DNA of 64,000 bases from Agapanthus africanus (lineage: Eukaryota > Streptophyta > Magnoliopsida > Asparagales > Amaryllidaceae). The notes beneath the pieces are model-generated. The model was not told where the DNA came from. It did no database searches and saw only the letters and a program-made list of their open reading frames with translations. This document shows positions 46,910 to 57,111 of the stretch, piece by piece. Position 1 is the stretch's first letter; the number at the start of each line of letters is the position of its first letter. Where the stretch lies: NCBI GenBank assembly GCA_030015575.1, contig CM057344.1:597068410-597132409 (forward strand), in the 5' to 3' direction. The position numbers and the translations under genes were made by a program.

Positions 46910-47641
46910 TCATAAATTCAACTCCTTGATCGCCCAAAAAGCCTTGTGCTCAATCTCAACTGGGAGGTGGCAGGCCTTCCCATAAACAAGCCGGTATGGA
47001 GACATACCAAGATCGGTCTTGTATGCAGTACGGAATGCCCATAGTGCATCAATCCGCTTATGTGACCAATCTTTTCGGTTTTTAGAAACCGTTTTCTCCA
47101 AGATTTGCTTAATTTGCCTATTCGAAACCTTGGCATGCCCACATGTTTGGGGATGGTATGGCGTTGACAGTTTGTGAGTAATGGAATATTTGCGCATTAA
47201 GGACTCAAAAGTCCTATTGCAGAAGTGAGATCCATTATCACTTATAATTGCTCGAGGGTGCCCAAACCGAGAAAAGATATGATCTTTAAGAAATCGAACG
47301 ACAACCTTGTTGTCATTCGTTCGGCTAGGCACAACCTCGACCCATTTTGACACATAGTCAACAGCCAAAAGAATATACACATTCCCAAAGGAATTGGGAA
47401 ATGGTCCCATGAAGTCTATTCCCCAAACATCAAAAATATCCACAACCAAAATTGGTTGGAGCGGCATTTCGTTTCTCCGCGATATCCGGCCTAAGTGTTG
47501 GCACCGGGAGCATGTCTTGCAGTATTCATATGCATCCTTAAAGAGTCGTGGCCAATAGAAACCACACTGCAAAATTTTCTCGGCTGTCTTCTTTGGGCCA
47601 AAGTGCCCGCCACACGCTTGATCGTGGCAAAAAGACAGCAC
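46910..47641 (-). pseudogene. G2 integrase core
   Basis: 243 codons. Zinc site H6, H13, C44, C47; catalytic D76 (GIDFMGP) and D135 (ISDNGSH). The catalytic Glu is Lys at 171 (HAKVSNR where E is expected), so integrase is inactive. PYHPQT and [11 protein letters not shown] place it in the Athila/Tat group. The frame opens at 47641 by chance; homology continues upstream to the C insertion at 47697. Confidence 0.9.
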
Positions 47642-47692
47642 ACTCTTAAACTCATTTTCAGGTACACACCGACGAATGATTTGGTTGGAACA

Positions 47693-47697
47693 GTATT
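47693..47697. repeat. Probable target duplication GTATT of copia C, left
   Basis: Five bases before TGTTGGATATA. The partner should lie beyond the window. Confidence 0.55.
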
Positions 47698-49623
47698 TGT
47701 TGGATATATATGCCCTAGAGGCCTACATTGTATAGGATGCTTGGGATATGTATGTACATGACAGTCTTGCTTGATATGATAGTATGCTATTTGGTTTGAC
47801 TTTGTATTAACGTATGATATTTTTTACTTGGTATTTATATATATATGTTGATAAAGCCCATAGGGTGTTTTGTCTGACTACCGGCGTTGTGATGGCAGTC
47901 ATACTAGTGGGAGCTGGATAGTCAATAGGCACACCCTTAGATGTCCCTGGTCGCAGAAGTATCGAGATTGGGCATCGATACTCCGGAGTAGACTAGTGTA
48001 TACATATCTAGACCCTGACGAGGGGCAATGGATTGGTCCCGCAACCATTGGTGGTGTTCACCTAAGATTGTATACAGATGCTCACTGGGTGTGAGTACAC
48101 CGGACAGGACTCGCCGAGAACTGACTGGATGGTATTATACCTAACGTCAGATAGCAGTTCTCAGGTGACATGTGTGCAGATAGTCCGTTGACTTAAGGTC
48201 ATCATTTGTCTCGTGTGAGTTCCCACTGTGCTTTGATTATTACCCTACCACGGCTCAAAGGAGTCGTGCAAACAGGTTTCAATTGGGCACAGTCCCGAGC
48301 CACGTGGAGGCAGTGAGCGACTGTTAGGGATTCGTCTCTCCCGGTATAGGGAGTTGATATCGCACTGTGGTCGGTTGGTCATTACCATAAGTCCCTGGCC
48401 AGGGCTGATTGAGAATTACTGATGGAATGATCAGTAGATTCTCGGGTGGTCTTGAACCATACCGACACGACTTGTACGGTTATTAGGGGTCTGACGTCCA
48501 CCACCTCCCTAGACCATACATGCGATACTCTTAGACGAACAGACCGGACGGCGCGGATATTGTCACAGACAGGCTCAGTAGGATTTCAGATGGGTTACCT
48601 CATCGGCTTTCTTATCGACAACTACCTGGGGACCGTTACGTACAGCTAGTGCCGCTTGCGGTCTGTGGTTAAACCCACTGCCAGCGTAGTAGTTGAGTCT
48701 TTAGAATCCCACATAGAGATTTCCCAAACCCAGGCGAAAAGATATAGAGGTCGTATGGTTTTACGATAAAGGTTCGGACGCATACGTGTTTGAACGCACG
48801 TACGACATTCGGACAGTTTTTACTAGCCGGCTTTGGTTTAAGCCAGATTCTAGTATCAGGTTATTGGATTTATACAGTCTAAAGTTTTTCCGTGTTTTCA
48901 CGGATGAGAGGGGCGTTCTCGTAATTTTCCGAGAAGCTTCTAGAAGGATGTGACATGGAGGGAGAGGTGGCATTTTCCTTTAATGATTTAGTGACTCATT
49001 GTGAGTGATTCATCATGTCATTATTGCATTATTAAATACTTAATGAATCACATAATGAATCACCCACTTGCATTAATGAAACATGATGAATAATCTCATA
49101 TTATTCATTTCTTTTTATTCATTATGTTTCATATATCAAGTGAGAAGCTATTTCATTATTATTATTATTATCATTATCATCTTCTCACTCTCTCTCTTCA
49201 AGTTCTCTCTCCTTCACCAAACCTAATCCTACCCTCATGAGTTGAGAACAAGGATTAGGAAAGACTAATTACTCCATAACCTATCTCTACATCACCTTAG
49301 CTACTCTATTTAGCAACTAGAGAAACTAAGTAACCTCAAGTTTAGAGGTTATAGCTTGGATTAGGGTTCTCGGGTGGATCGTCTATCACGGGAGAAAGCC
49401 GAAGAGGACGTGGAGATCTAAAAAGGCCGAAGATAACATTAAGACGAAGGACTAGAACCGTTTGGTATAATCTCTTAACATAGTAGTTTAGAACTCTATA
49501 GTTTTTGTTAAAACTTGTTTAGCAAACAATTCATACGGTTATTCGATGTTTAATCATAGAACAAGATTGTTATTCATATTTCCGTCTCCCCATAAGTATT
49601 GGTGTGTTGAACATCGACTTACA
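47698..49623 (+). repeat. Copia C 5' LTR
   Basis: TGTTGGATATATATGCCC...CTTACA. The frame 47870-48094 and its twin 55834-56058 reflect the LTR pair. Confidence 0.93.
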
Positions 49624-49624
49624 G

Positions 49625-49637
49625 TGGTATCAGAGCC
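49625..49637 (+). promoter_or_regulatory. Copia C primer binding site (tRNA-Met)
   Basis: TGGTATCAGAGCC, one base after the LTR end. Confidence 0.92.
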
Positions 49638-49828
49638 TAGCTAAACAGTATTTAACACACTTGCAAATTTGTATGAATTCCGAACGGAAAAACAAACCGG
49701 AAAAACCCCGATATCATGTACTTTCTGTCGAATTTTAAATGAGGTCCAAAATTTTTTCAGGGACCTTTAGAATGACCTAAATGAATGTATAAGAACACCC
49801 AAGAAAATTGGGCTCATGAATCGGCCAT

Positions 49829-49881
49829 AGCGCCGCGGAACCGCGGCCGATCCCACCGATCCGCCGCGATTCCGCCGCGCT
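49829..49881 (+). promoter_or_regulatory. GC-rich hairpin in copia C leader
   Basis: Arms 49829-49851 and 49859-49881, 20 of 23 positions paired, 7-base loop. Shares CCGCGGAACCGCGGCC with G2. Confidence 0.8.
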
Positions 49882-50981
49882 TTGGACGATTCATCATCCC
49901 AAGTTTCTTGTGTTGTTTCTCTGTGATATTTGGTGTTTTCTGGTAATTTTTATTTTTGCTCAGGTTTCAGATTTACAGAGAAGTATTGGAGCAAAATTAA
50001 ATGTGTTTAATCGATCGAAATTATACGGTATTTGCTTGTTTTATTATATCTGTGAAATGTTTTATGTGTTCGTAAACCTCCCCTAACTGCTAGTATGTCG
50101 GTTGGCAGGGGGTTGCACATATCTGTGATGTTATATATAACTGTTTGTGTATATAAACTGTATTGGACTGTTGTGGTGTTTAGCCGGGTTTTGTGATGGG
50201 TTTTTGTATTAATTCATTTGATGTAAATGTAATAAGTTGTAATATTATTTTGCGGGGCACATCCAGGTTGCGGTTGTAGCCACCGTTGTATTATTTCTTT
50301 TTACTGTTTTTGCTCCTAGGATAGACCCAAGGTGGGGTGCACAAACTACCGGGTATTTTGAAGTGTTGGGGCAGACCGCTTCACTTCTGGTACTTGGCGG
50401 GTAGTTTGTCGTACCCGTAGGGGTCTGGGGTGGGAAAATGGCTATTCATCATAACTGTGTAATCCGTCTTTCATTGCAGGCTCAAAAGAAATGCGGATTG
50501 CTTGCAAATCCAATATTGTTTATCTGTGATCTGGAATGCCTATTATTGCGTCTGACGAATGTACAATATCTATATATGATAGCTATTTAGACGTCGCTTA
50601 TGTTTTACACCCGCGCTAGCCCAGCCCCCGCTCTGTCGTTAGTTAAGTAACCTAACAGGTGATGACGGGACCCCGTGGCGAATACGGATGGCATAAGAGG
50701 ACGTTGTATTTTCGTTGTTATCTGTAATGATAGGTTAAAGATGGGACGCATTATTATTAATGCAAAGAAAATAAAACCTAAACTGAATCGTTGGAACAAT
50801 TTCTAAAAACCACTCGGTTTTCTTGAAAAAGCAAATTTTAAATGCGGAGCTTAAACCACTCCTTTTAATAAAAGCTATCTTAGTTCCTTCGATCAAATCA
50901 AGTTCACTACGTTAACGGTTTTTTGCCAAAAACCAGCCGTAACCCTCCGTCATTTCAGATAGACAGCACATCGTATTCATG

Positions 50982-51191
50982 CTATGCTTGTTGGCCTACG
51001 TCAAGGCATAGTGAATGGTAGCAGTGTGTGTGCCTATTTGTTGCACAGATAGATGCATTAGTTTAATACAGACGTACACCTTGTTGGCCTACGTCAAGGG
51101 CTTGTACGATGTATTTAAATTGATCAGGACAACGACGGGTAGAACTTGACTTGCATCTTATGACTTGTTGGCCTATGTCAAGGTCTATAAG
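50982..51191 (+). promoter_or_regulatory. Three stem-loop array in copia C leader
   Basis: SL1 50982-51011 stem CTATGC/GCATAG. SL2 51073-51108 stems CGTACA/TGTACG and CCTTG/CAAGG. SL3 51157-51191 stems CTTAT/ATAAG and GAC/GTC. Loops all TTGTTGGCCTAYGTCAAGG. Confidence 0.78.
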
Positions 51192-51400
51192 AGCTTGGGG
51201 TAAAAATCACATCGGGAGTTTCAAACATAAAGGAAACTTGCAGATTTAGCTTACCTTCTGGAGTGTGGTGACTAGAGTGGCTTCCATCTAGGGCATCATG
51301 CAATGATAGTTGGATCCCGATCCCACTGATGAGTAGGATTGCTCTCGGGAATTTCTCTCACTTAACAATCAATGCTATAAACCAAGTAGGTGCCTAGAAA

Positions 51401-51494
51401 GGTGTTAGAGGGGCTACGCCTCCAGGGAAAAGAGGTTCTTTAATTAAGGAACTTCGCGAAAGCGTTGGAAAACCTCCCTCGAAGTACCAACACC
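51401..51494 (+). promoter_or_regulatory. Branched RNA-structure candidate in copia C leader
   Basis: GGTGTT/AACACC (51401-51406, 51489-51494), GAGGTT/AACCTC (51432-51437, 51471-51476), CGC-GAAA-GCG (51455-51464). Confidence 0.65.
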
Positions 51495-51652
51495 AGCCTG
51501 GCTGAAAGGTTAAGCAAGAATTGTAACGTATGATTAAATCCTGACTAGTTCTTCTTTTAGGTTTTGAAGAAGGATTTGAGGAAACAGTGGGAGCCATCCT
51601 GTTTAGATAAAATAATAACCAATCTAAACTTGCAAGAGCATATGCTGAGTGT

Positions 51653-51675
51653 TTTCTTTTCTCTCTCTCTGGCAG
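51653..51675 (+). promoter_or_regulatory. Splice-acceptor-like tract before gag (C)
   Basis: TTTTCTTTTCTCTCTCTCTG then GCAG, six bases before ATG 51681. Barley BARE elements are known to make a spliced gag RNA; use here is inferred. Confidence 0.55.
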
Positions 51676-51680
51676 CTACC

Positions 51681-52598
51681 ATGACTGGACTAAAACTATT
51701 ACTTGAAAAGAATATACTGACCGGGCAGAACTATAAAGATTGGCTAAGGAACGTCAATATTGCGCTGACTTATGACAAAGTTGCATATGTTACCGCCGCT
51801 GTTCCTCCCCTTATCCCAGGACCAGATTCCTCAGTTGTGGACAAGGAAGTTCGTAAAACCTGGGATCTAGACTGTGAGCGAGCTAAGTGTATCGTGCTGG
51901 CGTCCATGAATAATGAACTCCAGAAACAGCACGAGAGTATGGATATTGTATCCATATTCCTCCATTGCAAGGAATTGTATGGTGAACACTCCCGTATCAC
52001 GAGGTACGAAATCTCAAGGAAACTCTTCCAGATGAGGTTAGCTCCAGGATCGCCTGTTGGAGAGCACGTCCTCAAAATGATCACCTTCATTGAGGAACTC
52101 GCAAACCTGGGATGCGTGCTAGAGAATGATTTGTATATCGACTTGATTTTGCAGTCCCTTCCCCACACCTTCTCTCAGTTCGTGCTGAACTTCAACATGC
52201 ACGAAATGGAAGCGGATCTTCCAAAGCTCCTCAATATGTTGAGGGTAGCAGAGACCTCCTTGAAAAAGGAGAAAACCCCCGTTCTGTATGTTGGCCAATC
52301 ATCTTCTTCTAAATCTAAAGCGAAAGCTAAAGGGAAGAAGAAGATGAAAGCCACCAAACCGAAGGGTGGGGTCAAGAAGGTGCAGGGAACGAACAAGGCA
52401 GGAAGGGTGAAGGCAGAAAAGAACGAGTGCTTCTATTGTCACAAGCAAGGGCACTGGAAGAAGGACTGTTTGGCCTTTAAAGCCAAGGATATGAAGCAAG
52501 CTGTTGCTTCTGCTTCAGGTGTGTTCGTAATCGAAAATTGTCTTTCAGTAAACTCTACTTCATGGGTACTTGATACCGGTTTTGGTTCACATCTGTAA
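51681..52598 (+). CDS. Copia C Gag and start of protease
   Basis: ATG 51681 is chosen because it follows the acceptor-like CAG and matches the A1/A2 gag start; the longer frame upstream is leader. Residues 1-195 form a copia Gag (capsid-like) domain, with LTGQNYKDWLRN near the start and an LLNMLRVAE helix; a Lys-rich basic stretch follows (about 210-245). The CCHC zinc knuckle C250, C253, H258, C263 binds genomic RNA. The protease begins with LDTG near 298; the second Ser of the DTGSGS motif is Phe. A 2-nt deletion in the following codons throws the frame to TAA at 52596-52598. Confidence 0.9.
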   Translation: MTGLKLLLEKNILTGQNYKDWLRNVNIALTYDKVAYVTAAVPPLIPGPDSSVVDKEVRKTWDLDCERAKCIVLASMNNELQKQHESMDIVSIFLHCKELYGEHSRITRYEISRKLFQMRLAPGSPVGEHVLKMITFIEELANLGCVLENDLYIDLILQSLPHTFSQFVLNFNMHEMEADLPKLLNMLRVAETSLKKEKTPVLYVGQSSSSKSKAKAKGKKKMKATKPKGGVKKVQGTNKAGRVKAEKNECFYCHKQGHWKKDCLAFKAKDMKQAVASASGVFVIENCLSVNSTSWVLDTGFGSHL

Positions 52599-54741
52599 TT
52601 CTTTGCAGGATCTGAGAAATAGTAGAGTACTGGGGGCAGGTGATATAACTCTCCGGATGGGCAATGGAATGCATGTAGATGCAGTTGCAATAGGGGAATA
52701 TCACCTAGGGTTGAATAGTAGACACATTTTGGTATTGTATAGCTGTTTTTGTATTCCCAGTATGTTGTGTAATATTATATCAGTATCTTTGTTGTCTAAT
52801 AAAGGATATAATTTTGTGCTTGAAAGAAATGTCATGAACATTCTCCTAAATCAAGAACTGATTGGGTTTGGCACACTGGAAAACGGCATATACATACTTA
52901 ATCAACCTCAAATTTTCAATATTCAAAACACACGTAAAAGAAAGGCTCCAGATTCGAATCAAGCCTTCCTATGGCATTGTAGACTTGGTCATATAAATGA
53001 AACAAGGTTGACTAAGTTACATAAAGATGGATATCTAGATCCGTTTGAATATTCATCATATGCAACTTGTCAATCATGTATCAAAGGAAAAATGACCAAA
53101 TCTCCGTTCACCGGACACGGAGAAAGAGCCACTGAACTCTTGGGACTAGTATACAGTGATGTATGTGGTCCGATGTCTATACATGCACGAAGTGGTCACT
53201 CCTACTTCATCACTTTTACTGATGACTTCTCTAGGTATGGACATGTGTTCTTAATAAAGCATAAATCCGAGGCTTTTGAGAAGTTTAAGGAGTATAAAAA
53301 TGAAGTAGAAAAACAAACTGGTAAAAGCATCAAGACACTTCGATCTGATCAAGGTGGAGAATACTTAAGTACCAGTTTCCTTGAATACTTAAAAGCGAAT
53401 GGAATTCTCTCTCAGCTTACTCCACCTTATACACCTCAGCATAATGGTGTATCAGAAAGAAGGAATCGCACGCTATTAGATATGGTGCGTTCAATGATGA
53501 GTAGTGCTGAGTTGCCACTTTCCTTCTGGGGATTTGCTCTAGAATCAGCCGCATACCTATTGAATAGAGTTCCAACTAAGTCTGTACCTACCACTCCATA
53601 TGAAATGTGGTGTGGGAAGAGACCATATCTCAAGTGTATCAAGATATGGGGGTGTCCGGTATATGTTAAAAAGCATAATCCGGACAAGCTCGAAGCACGA
53701 TCGGTTTTATGCAAGTTTGTAGGATACCCCAAGCATTCAAGGGGGTACATGGTCTACCACACTGAAGAACAAAAGGTGTTTGTCGCTCGTCACATTGTCT
53801 TCTTAGAAAGCGAATTTCTTGCAAAAGATATTAGTGGGAGCGCGGTAGAACTGGAAGAAATTCCAGAACCTCAAACTGCAACCGAAGACTTAGAAGAATC
53901 TCAGATTTCAATAGAACATGACGAACCAACGCCACTCCGCAGATCTAGTAGGCTTTCTCATCCTCCTGAAAGATACTATGGTTTTCTTCTTGATGGGTAT
54001 CGAGAGGATTGCATCATCGATGATGATGAGCCTACTAGTTTTCAGCAGGCTATCACGAGTAGTGACTCAGTGAAGTGGTTGGATGCAATGAGATCCGAAA
54101 TGGAATCCATATACACCAATAAAGTATGGACTTTAGAAGTTGCTCCTCCTGGGGTAAAACCGGTTGGGTGCAAATGGATCTTCAAAAAGAAGATTGGTAC
54201 ATTTGGACAAGTGGAAACCTACAAAGCTAGACTAGTAGCAAAAGGTTTTCGTCAAAGACCAGGATTGGACTATGATGAAACTTTTTCACCAGTAGCTATG
54301 CTTAAATCCATTCGGATCATGCTTGCCATTGCTGCCTTCCATGACTATGAAATCTGGCAAATGGATGTAAAAACAGCTTTTCTAAATGGACATCTAGAAG
54401 AGAGTGTTTACATGGATCAACCAGAAGGTTTCTTAGACAGTGGGAGCAGCGGAAGAGTGTGCAAATTGCTTAAATCCATTTATGGGTTAAAGCAAGCATC
54501 GCGGAGTTGGAACATCTGCTTTGATGAAACAGTCAAGGAATTTGACTTTATCAAAAATGTAGATGAACCATGTATTTATAGGAAGATTGTAGAAGGAGCA
54601 GTAGTCTTCCTCGTTTTGTACGTCGACGACATACTACTAATAGGGAATGATATCCCTATACTACAATCAGTAAAGCTCTTCTTTGTTACAGAAATTCTCC
54701 ATGAAAGACTTGGGAGATGCATCATACATTCTGGGCATTAA
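52570..54741 (+). CDS. Copia C pol: protease, integrase, RT
   Basis: Frame resumed after the 2-nt deletion; ATG 52570 is not a true start. Pre-integrase zinc site H136, H141, C167, C170. Integrase catalytic triad D197 (YSDVCGP), D260 (RSDQGGEY, Arg to Gln beside the Asp) and E296 (VSERRN). Linker with RSSRLSHPPERYYGF. RT from WTLEVAPPG, DVKTAFLNG and IYGLKQASRSW to YVDDILLIGN (YVDD at residues 684-687). A 1-nt insertion just after (TTCTTTGTTACAG) ends the frame in stop 54739-54741. Confidence 0.93.
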   Translation: MIPVLVHICNSLQDLRNSRVLGAGDITLRMGNGMHVDAVAIGEYHLGLNSRHILVLYSCFCIPSMLCNIISVSLLSNKGYNFVLERNVMNILLNQELIGFGTLENGIYILNQPQIFNIQNTRKRKAPDSNQAFLWHCRLGHINETRLTKLHKDGYLDPFEYSSYATCQSCIKGKMTKSPFTGHGERATELLGLVYSDVCGPMSIHARSGHSYFITFTDDFSRYGHVFLIKHKSEAFEKFKEYKNEVEKQTGKSIKTLRSDQGGEYLSTSFLEYLKANGILSQLTPPYTPQHNGVSERRNRTLLDMVRSMMSSAELPLSFWGFALESAAYLLNRVPTKSVPTTPYEMWCGKRPYLKCIKIWGCPVYVKKHNPDKLEARSVLCKFVGYPKHSRGYMVYHTEEQKVFVARHIVFLESEFLAKDISGSAVELEEIPEPQTATEDLEESQISIEHDEPTPLRRSSRLSHPPERYYGFLLDGYREDCIIDDDEPTSFQQAITSSDSVKWLDAMRSEMESIYTNKVWTLEVAPPGVKPVGCKWIFKKKIGTFGQVETYKARLVAKGFRQRPGLDYDETFSPVAMLKSIRIMLAIAAFHDYEIWQMDVKTAFLNGHLEESVYMDQPEGFLDSGSSGRVCKLLKSIYGLKQASRSWNICFDETVKEFDFIKNVDEPCIYRKIVEGAVVFLVLYVDDILLIGNDIPILQSVKLFFVTEILHERLGRCIIHSGH

Positions 54742-55552
54742 GATCTATCGAGATAGATCTAATAGAATATTGGGACTTTCACAGTCCAGGTATATAGACA
54801 CTATACTAAAGAGATTTAGTATGGAAGATTCCAAGCGCGGCAATATGCCCGCTTGTCACGGAATCACCCTCTCCAAAGAAATGTCTCCAAAGACTGATGA
54901 AGAGAGGGCTCGCATGGGCATTATACCCTACGCTTCGGCGGTAGGATCAATAATGTATGTGATGTTATGTACCAGACCGGATGTAGCTTACGCACTTAGT
55001 ATGGTAAGCAGGTATCAGTCTGACCCAGGTGAGAAACATTGGAGAGCGGTGAAGAACATTCTCAAGTACCTGAGAAGGACTAAGGAGATGTTCTTGATTT
55101 ACGGTAATGGGGACCTCCAGGTAGAGGCTTTTACCGACTCCGGCTTCCAAAGTGACAAGGATGATTCTAAATCCATTTCGGGTTTTGTGTTTACCCTCAA
55201 TGGAAGGGCGGTATGTTGGAAGAGTTCCAAACAAGATACCGTCGCAGACTCAACTATGGAGGCTGAGTATATAGCTGCTAGTGAAGCCGCAAAAGAGGCT
55301 GTCTGGATGAGGAAGTTCATTTCTGAACTTCAGGTGGTTCCGTCCATTGCCAATCCAATACCTTTGTATTGCGATAACAATGGCGCTGTAGCTTTAGCGA
55401 AGGAACCAAGGTCCCATCAGAAATCCAGACATATCTTAAGGCGGTTTCACCTGATCAGGGAGATCGTGGATCGTCGGGAGATCGAGATACGGAGAGTGGA
55501 CACAAAAGACAACACGGCAGATCCATTCACCAAGGCCATTCCTCAAGTATAG
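54683..55552 (+). CDS. Copia C RT end and RNase H
   Basis: 289 codons continuing after the 1-nt insertion: KFSMKDLGDASYILGIK, the RT/RNase H junction (ACHGITLSKEMS, YASAVGSIMY, TRPDVAYALS), then RNase H with AFTDSGFQ (Asp), MEAEYIAAS (Glu), YCDNNGAVAL (Asp), KSRHILRR and VDTKDNTADPFTK. TAG at 55550-55552 trims the last residues; the tail FERLFEMLGMRYA follows in frame. Catalytic residues look intact. Confidence 0.92.
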   Translation: MLQKFSMKDLGDASYILGIKIYRDRSNRILGLSQSRYIDTILKRFSMEDSKRGNMPACHGITLSKEMSPKTDEERARMGIIPYASAVGSIMYVMLCTRPDVAYALSMVSRYQSDPGEKHWRAVKNILKYLRRTKEMFLIYGNGDLQVEAFTDSGFQSDKDDSKSISGFVFTLNGRAVCWKSSKQDTVADSTMEAEYIAASEAAKEAVWMRKFISELQVVPSIANPIPLYCDNNGAVALAKEPRSHQKSRHILRRFHLIREIVDRREIEIRRVDTKDNTADPFTKAIPQV

Positions 55553-55661
55553 TTCGAGAGGCTTTTTGAGATGTTGGGCATGCGGTACGCAAGCAACTGG
55601 ATCAGGTAGAGACAGTTGGTACTCATTGCGCCAATTATAGGCCTTAGTGCAAGTGGGAGAT
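55553..55661 (+). mobile_element. Copia C 3' tail and polypurine tract
   Basis: C-terminal codons after the TAG, then GTGCAAGTGGGAGAT directly before the 3' LTR. Confidence 0.85.
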
Positions 55662-57111
55662 TGTTGGATATATATACCCTAGAGGCCTACATTGTATAAG
55701 ATGCTTGGGATATGTATGTACATGACAGTCTTGCTTGATATGATAGTACGCTATTTGGTTTGACTTTGTCTTAACGTATGATATTTTTTACTTGGTATTT
55801 ATATATATATGTTGATAAAGCCCATAGGGTGTTTTGTCTGACTACCGGCGTTGTGATGACAGTCATACTAGTGGGAGCTGGATAGTCAATAGGCACACCC
55901 TTAGATGTCCCTGGTCGCAGGAGTATCGAGATTGGGCATCGATACTCCGGAGTAGACTAGTGTATACATATCTAGACCCTGACGAGGGGCAATGGATTGG
56001 TCCCGCAACCATTGGTGGTGTTCACCTAAGATTGTATACAGATGCTCACTGGGTGTGAGTACACCGGACAGGACTCGCCGAGAACTGACTGGAAGGTATT
56101 ATACCTAACGTCAGATAGCAGTTCTCAGGTGACATGTGTGCAGATAGTCCGTTGACTTAAGGTCATCATTTGTCTCGTGTGAGTTCCCACTGTGCTTTGA
56201 TTATTACCCTACCACGGCTCAAAGGAGTCGTGCAAACAGGTTTCAATTGGGCACAGTCCCGAGCCACGTGGAGGCAGTGAGCGACTGTTAGGGATTCGTC
56301 TCTCCCGGTATAGGGAGTTGATATCGCACTGTGGTCGGTTGGTCATTACCATAAGTCCCTGGCCAGGGCTGATTGAGAATTACTGATGGAATGATCAGTA
56401 GATTCTCGGGTGGTCTTGAACCATACCGACACGACTTGTACGGTTATTAGGGGTCTGACGTCCACCACCTCCCTAGACCATACATGCGATACTCTTAGAT
56501 GAACAGACCGGACGGCGCGGATATTGTCACAGACAGGCTCAGTAGGATTTCAGATGGGTTACCTCATCGGCTTTCTTATCGACAACTACCTGGGGACCGT
56601 TACGTACAGCTAGTGCCGCTTGCGGTCTGTGGTTAAACCCACTGCCAGCGTAGTAGTTGAGTCTTTAGAGTCCCACATAGAGATTTCCCAAACCCAGGCG
56701 AAAAGATATAGAGGTCGTATGGTTTTACGACAAAGGTTCGGACGCATACGTGTTTGAACGCACGTACGACATTCGGACAGTTTTTACTAGCTGGCTTTGG
56801 TTTAAGCCAGATTCCAGTAACAGGTTATTGGATTTATACAGTCTAAAGTTTTTCCGTGTTTTCACGGATGAGAGGGGCGTTCTCGTAATTTTCCGAGAAG
56901 CTTCTAGAAGGATGTGACATGGAGGGAGAGGTGGCATTTTCCTTTAATGATTTAGTGACTCATTGTGAGTGATTCATCATGTCATTATTGCATTATTAAA
57001 TGCTTAATGACTCACATAATGAATCACCCACTTGCATTAATGAAACATGATGAATAATATCATATTATTCATTTCTTTTTATTCATTATGTTTCATATAT
57101 CAAGTGAGAAG
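55662..57111 (+). repeat. Copia C 3' LTR, cut by D
   Basis: Colinear with 47698-49147 (offset 7964), then replaced by the D LTR after CAAGTGAGAAG. The remaining 475 bp should lie beyond the window. Confidence 0.92.

Larger units (their letters stand above)
43580..47697 (-). mobile_element. Gypsy G2 (Athila/Tat-like), 3' part
   Basis: Minus-strand element: 3' LTR 43580-45006, polypurine tract, about 1.5 kb of untranslated 3' region, then the integrase end of pol. The rest lies beyond copia C, which inserted at 47697 (preceding GTATT is C's likely target duplication). Inserted in copia E3; left flank GCCTG. Confidence 0.88.
49638..51680 (+). mobile_element. Copia C leader
   Basis: About 2 kb untranslated, colinear with B and D. 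In order: GC-rich hairpin (49829-49881), stem-loop array (50982-51191), branched block (51401-51494), the CAGTGGGAGCCATCC block (about 51583), and a splice-acceptor-like tract with CAG at 51673-51675. Confidence 0.88.
47698..57111 (+). mobile_element. Copia C, gag-bearing and nearly intact
   Basis: 5' LTR 1926 bp, PBS, 2-kb leader, full gag, protease, integrase, RT, RNase H, polypurine tract, and a 3' LTR cut by copia D at 57111. About 16 differences over the 1450 bp of LTR that can be compared (about 1.1%). Only three coding lesions seen: a 2-nt deletion in protease, a 1-nt insertion in RT and an early TAG at the C-terminus. A possible source of Gag for the gag-less copies, or a close relative of one. 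Confidence 0.93.

Noticed and set aside
47870..48094. 74-codon frame with a twin at 55834-56058
   Set aside because: Both are in the C LTR pair; no recognisable domain and stops at equivalent places in other family LTRs.
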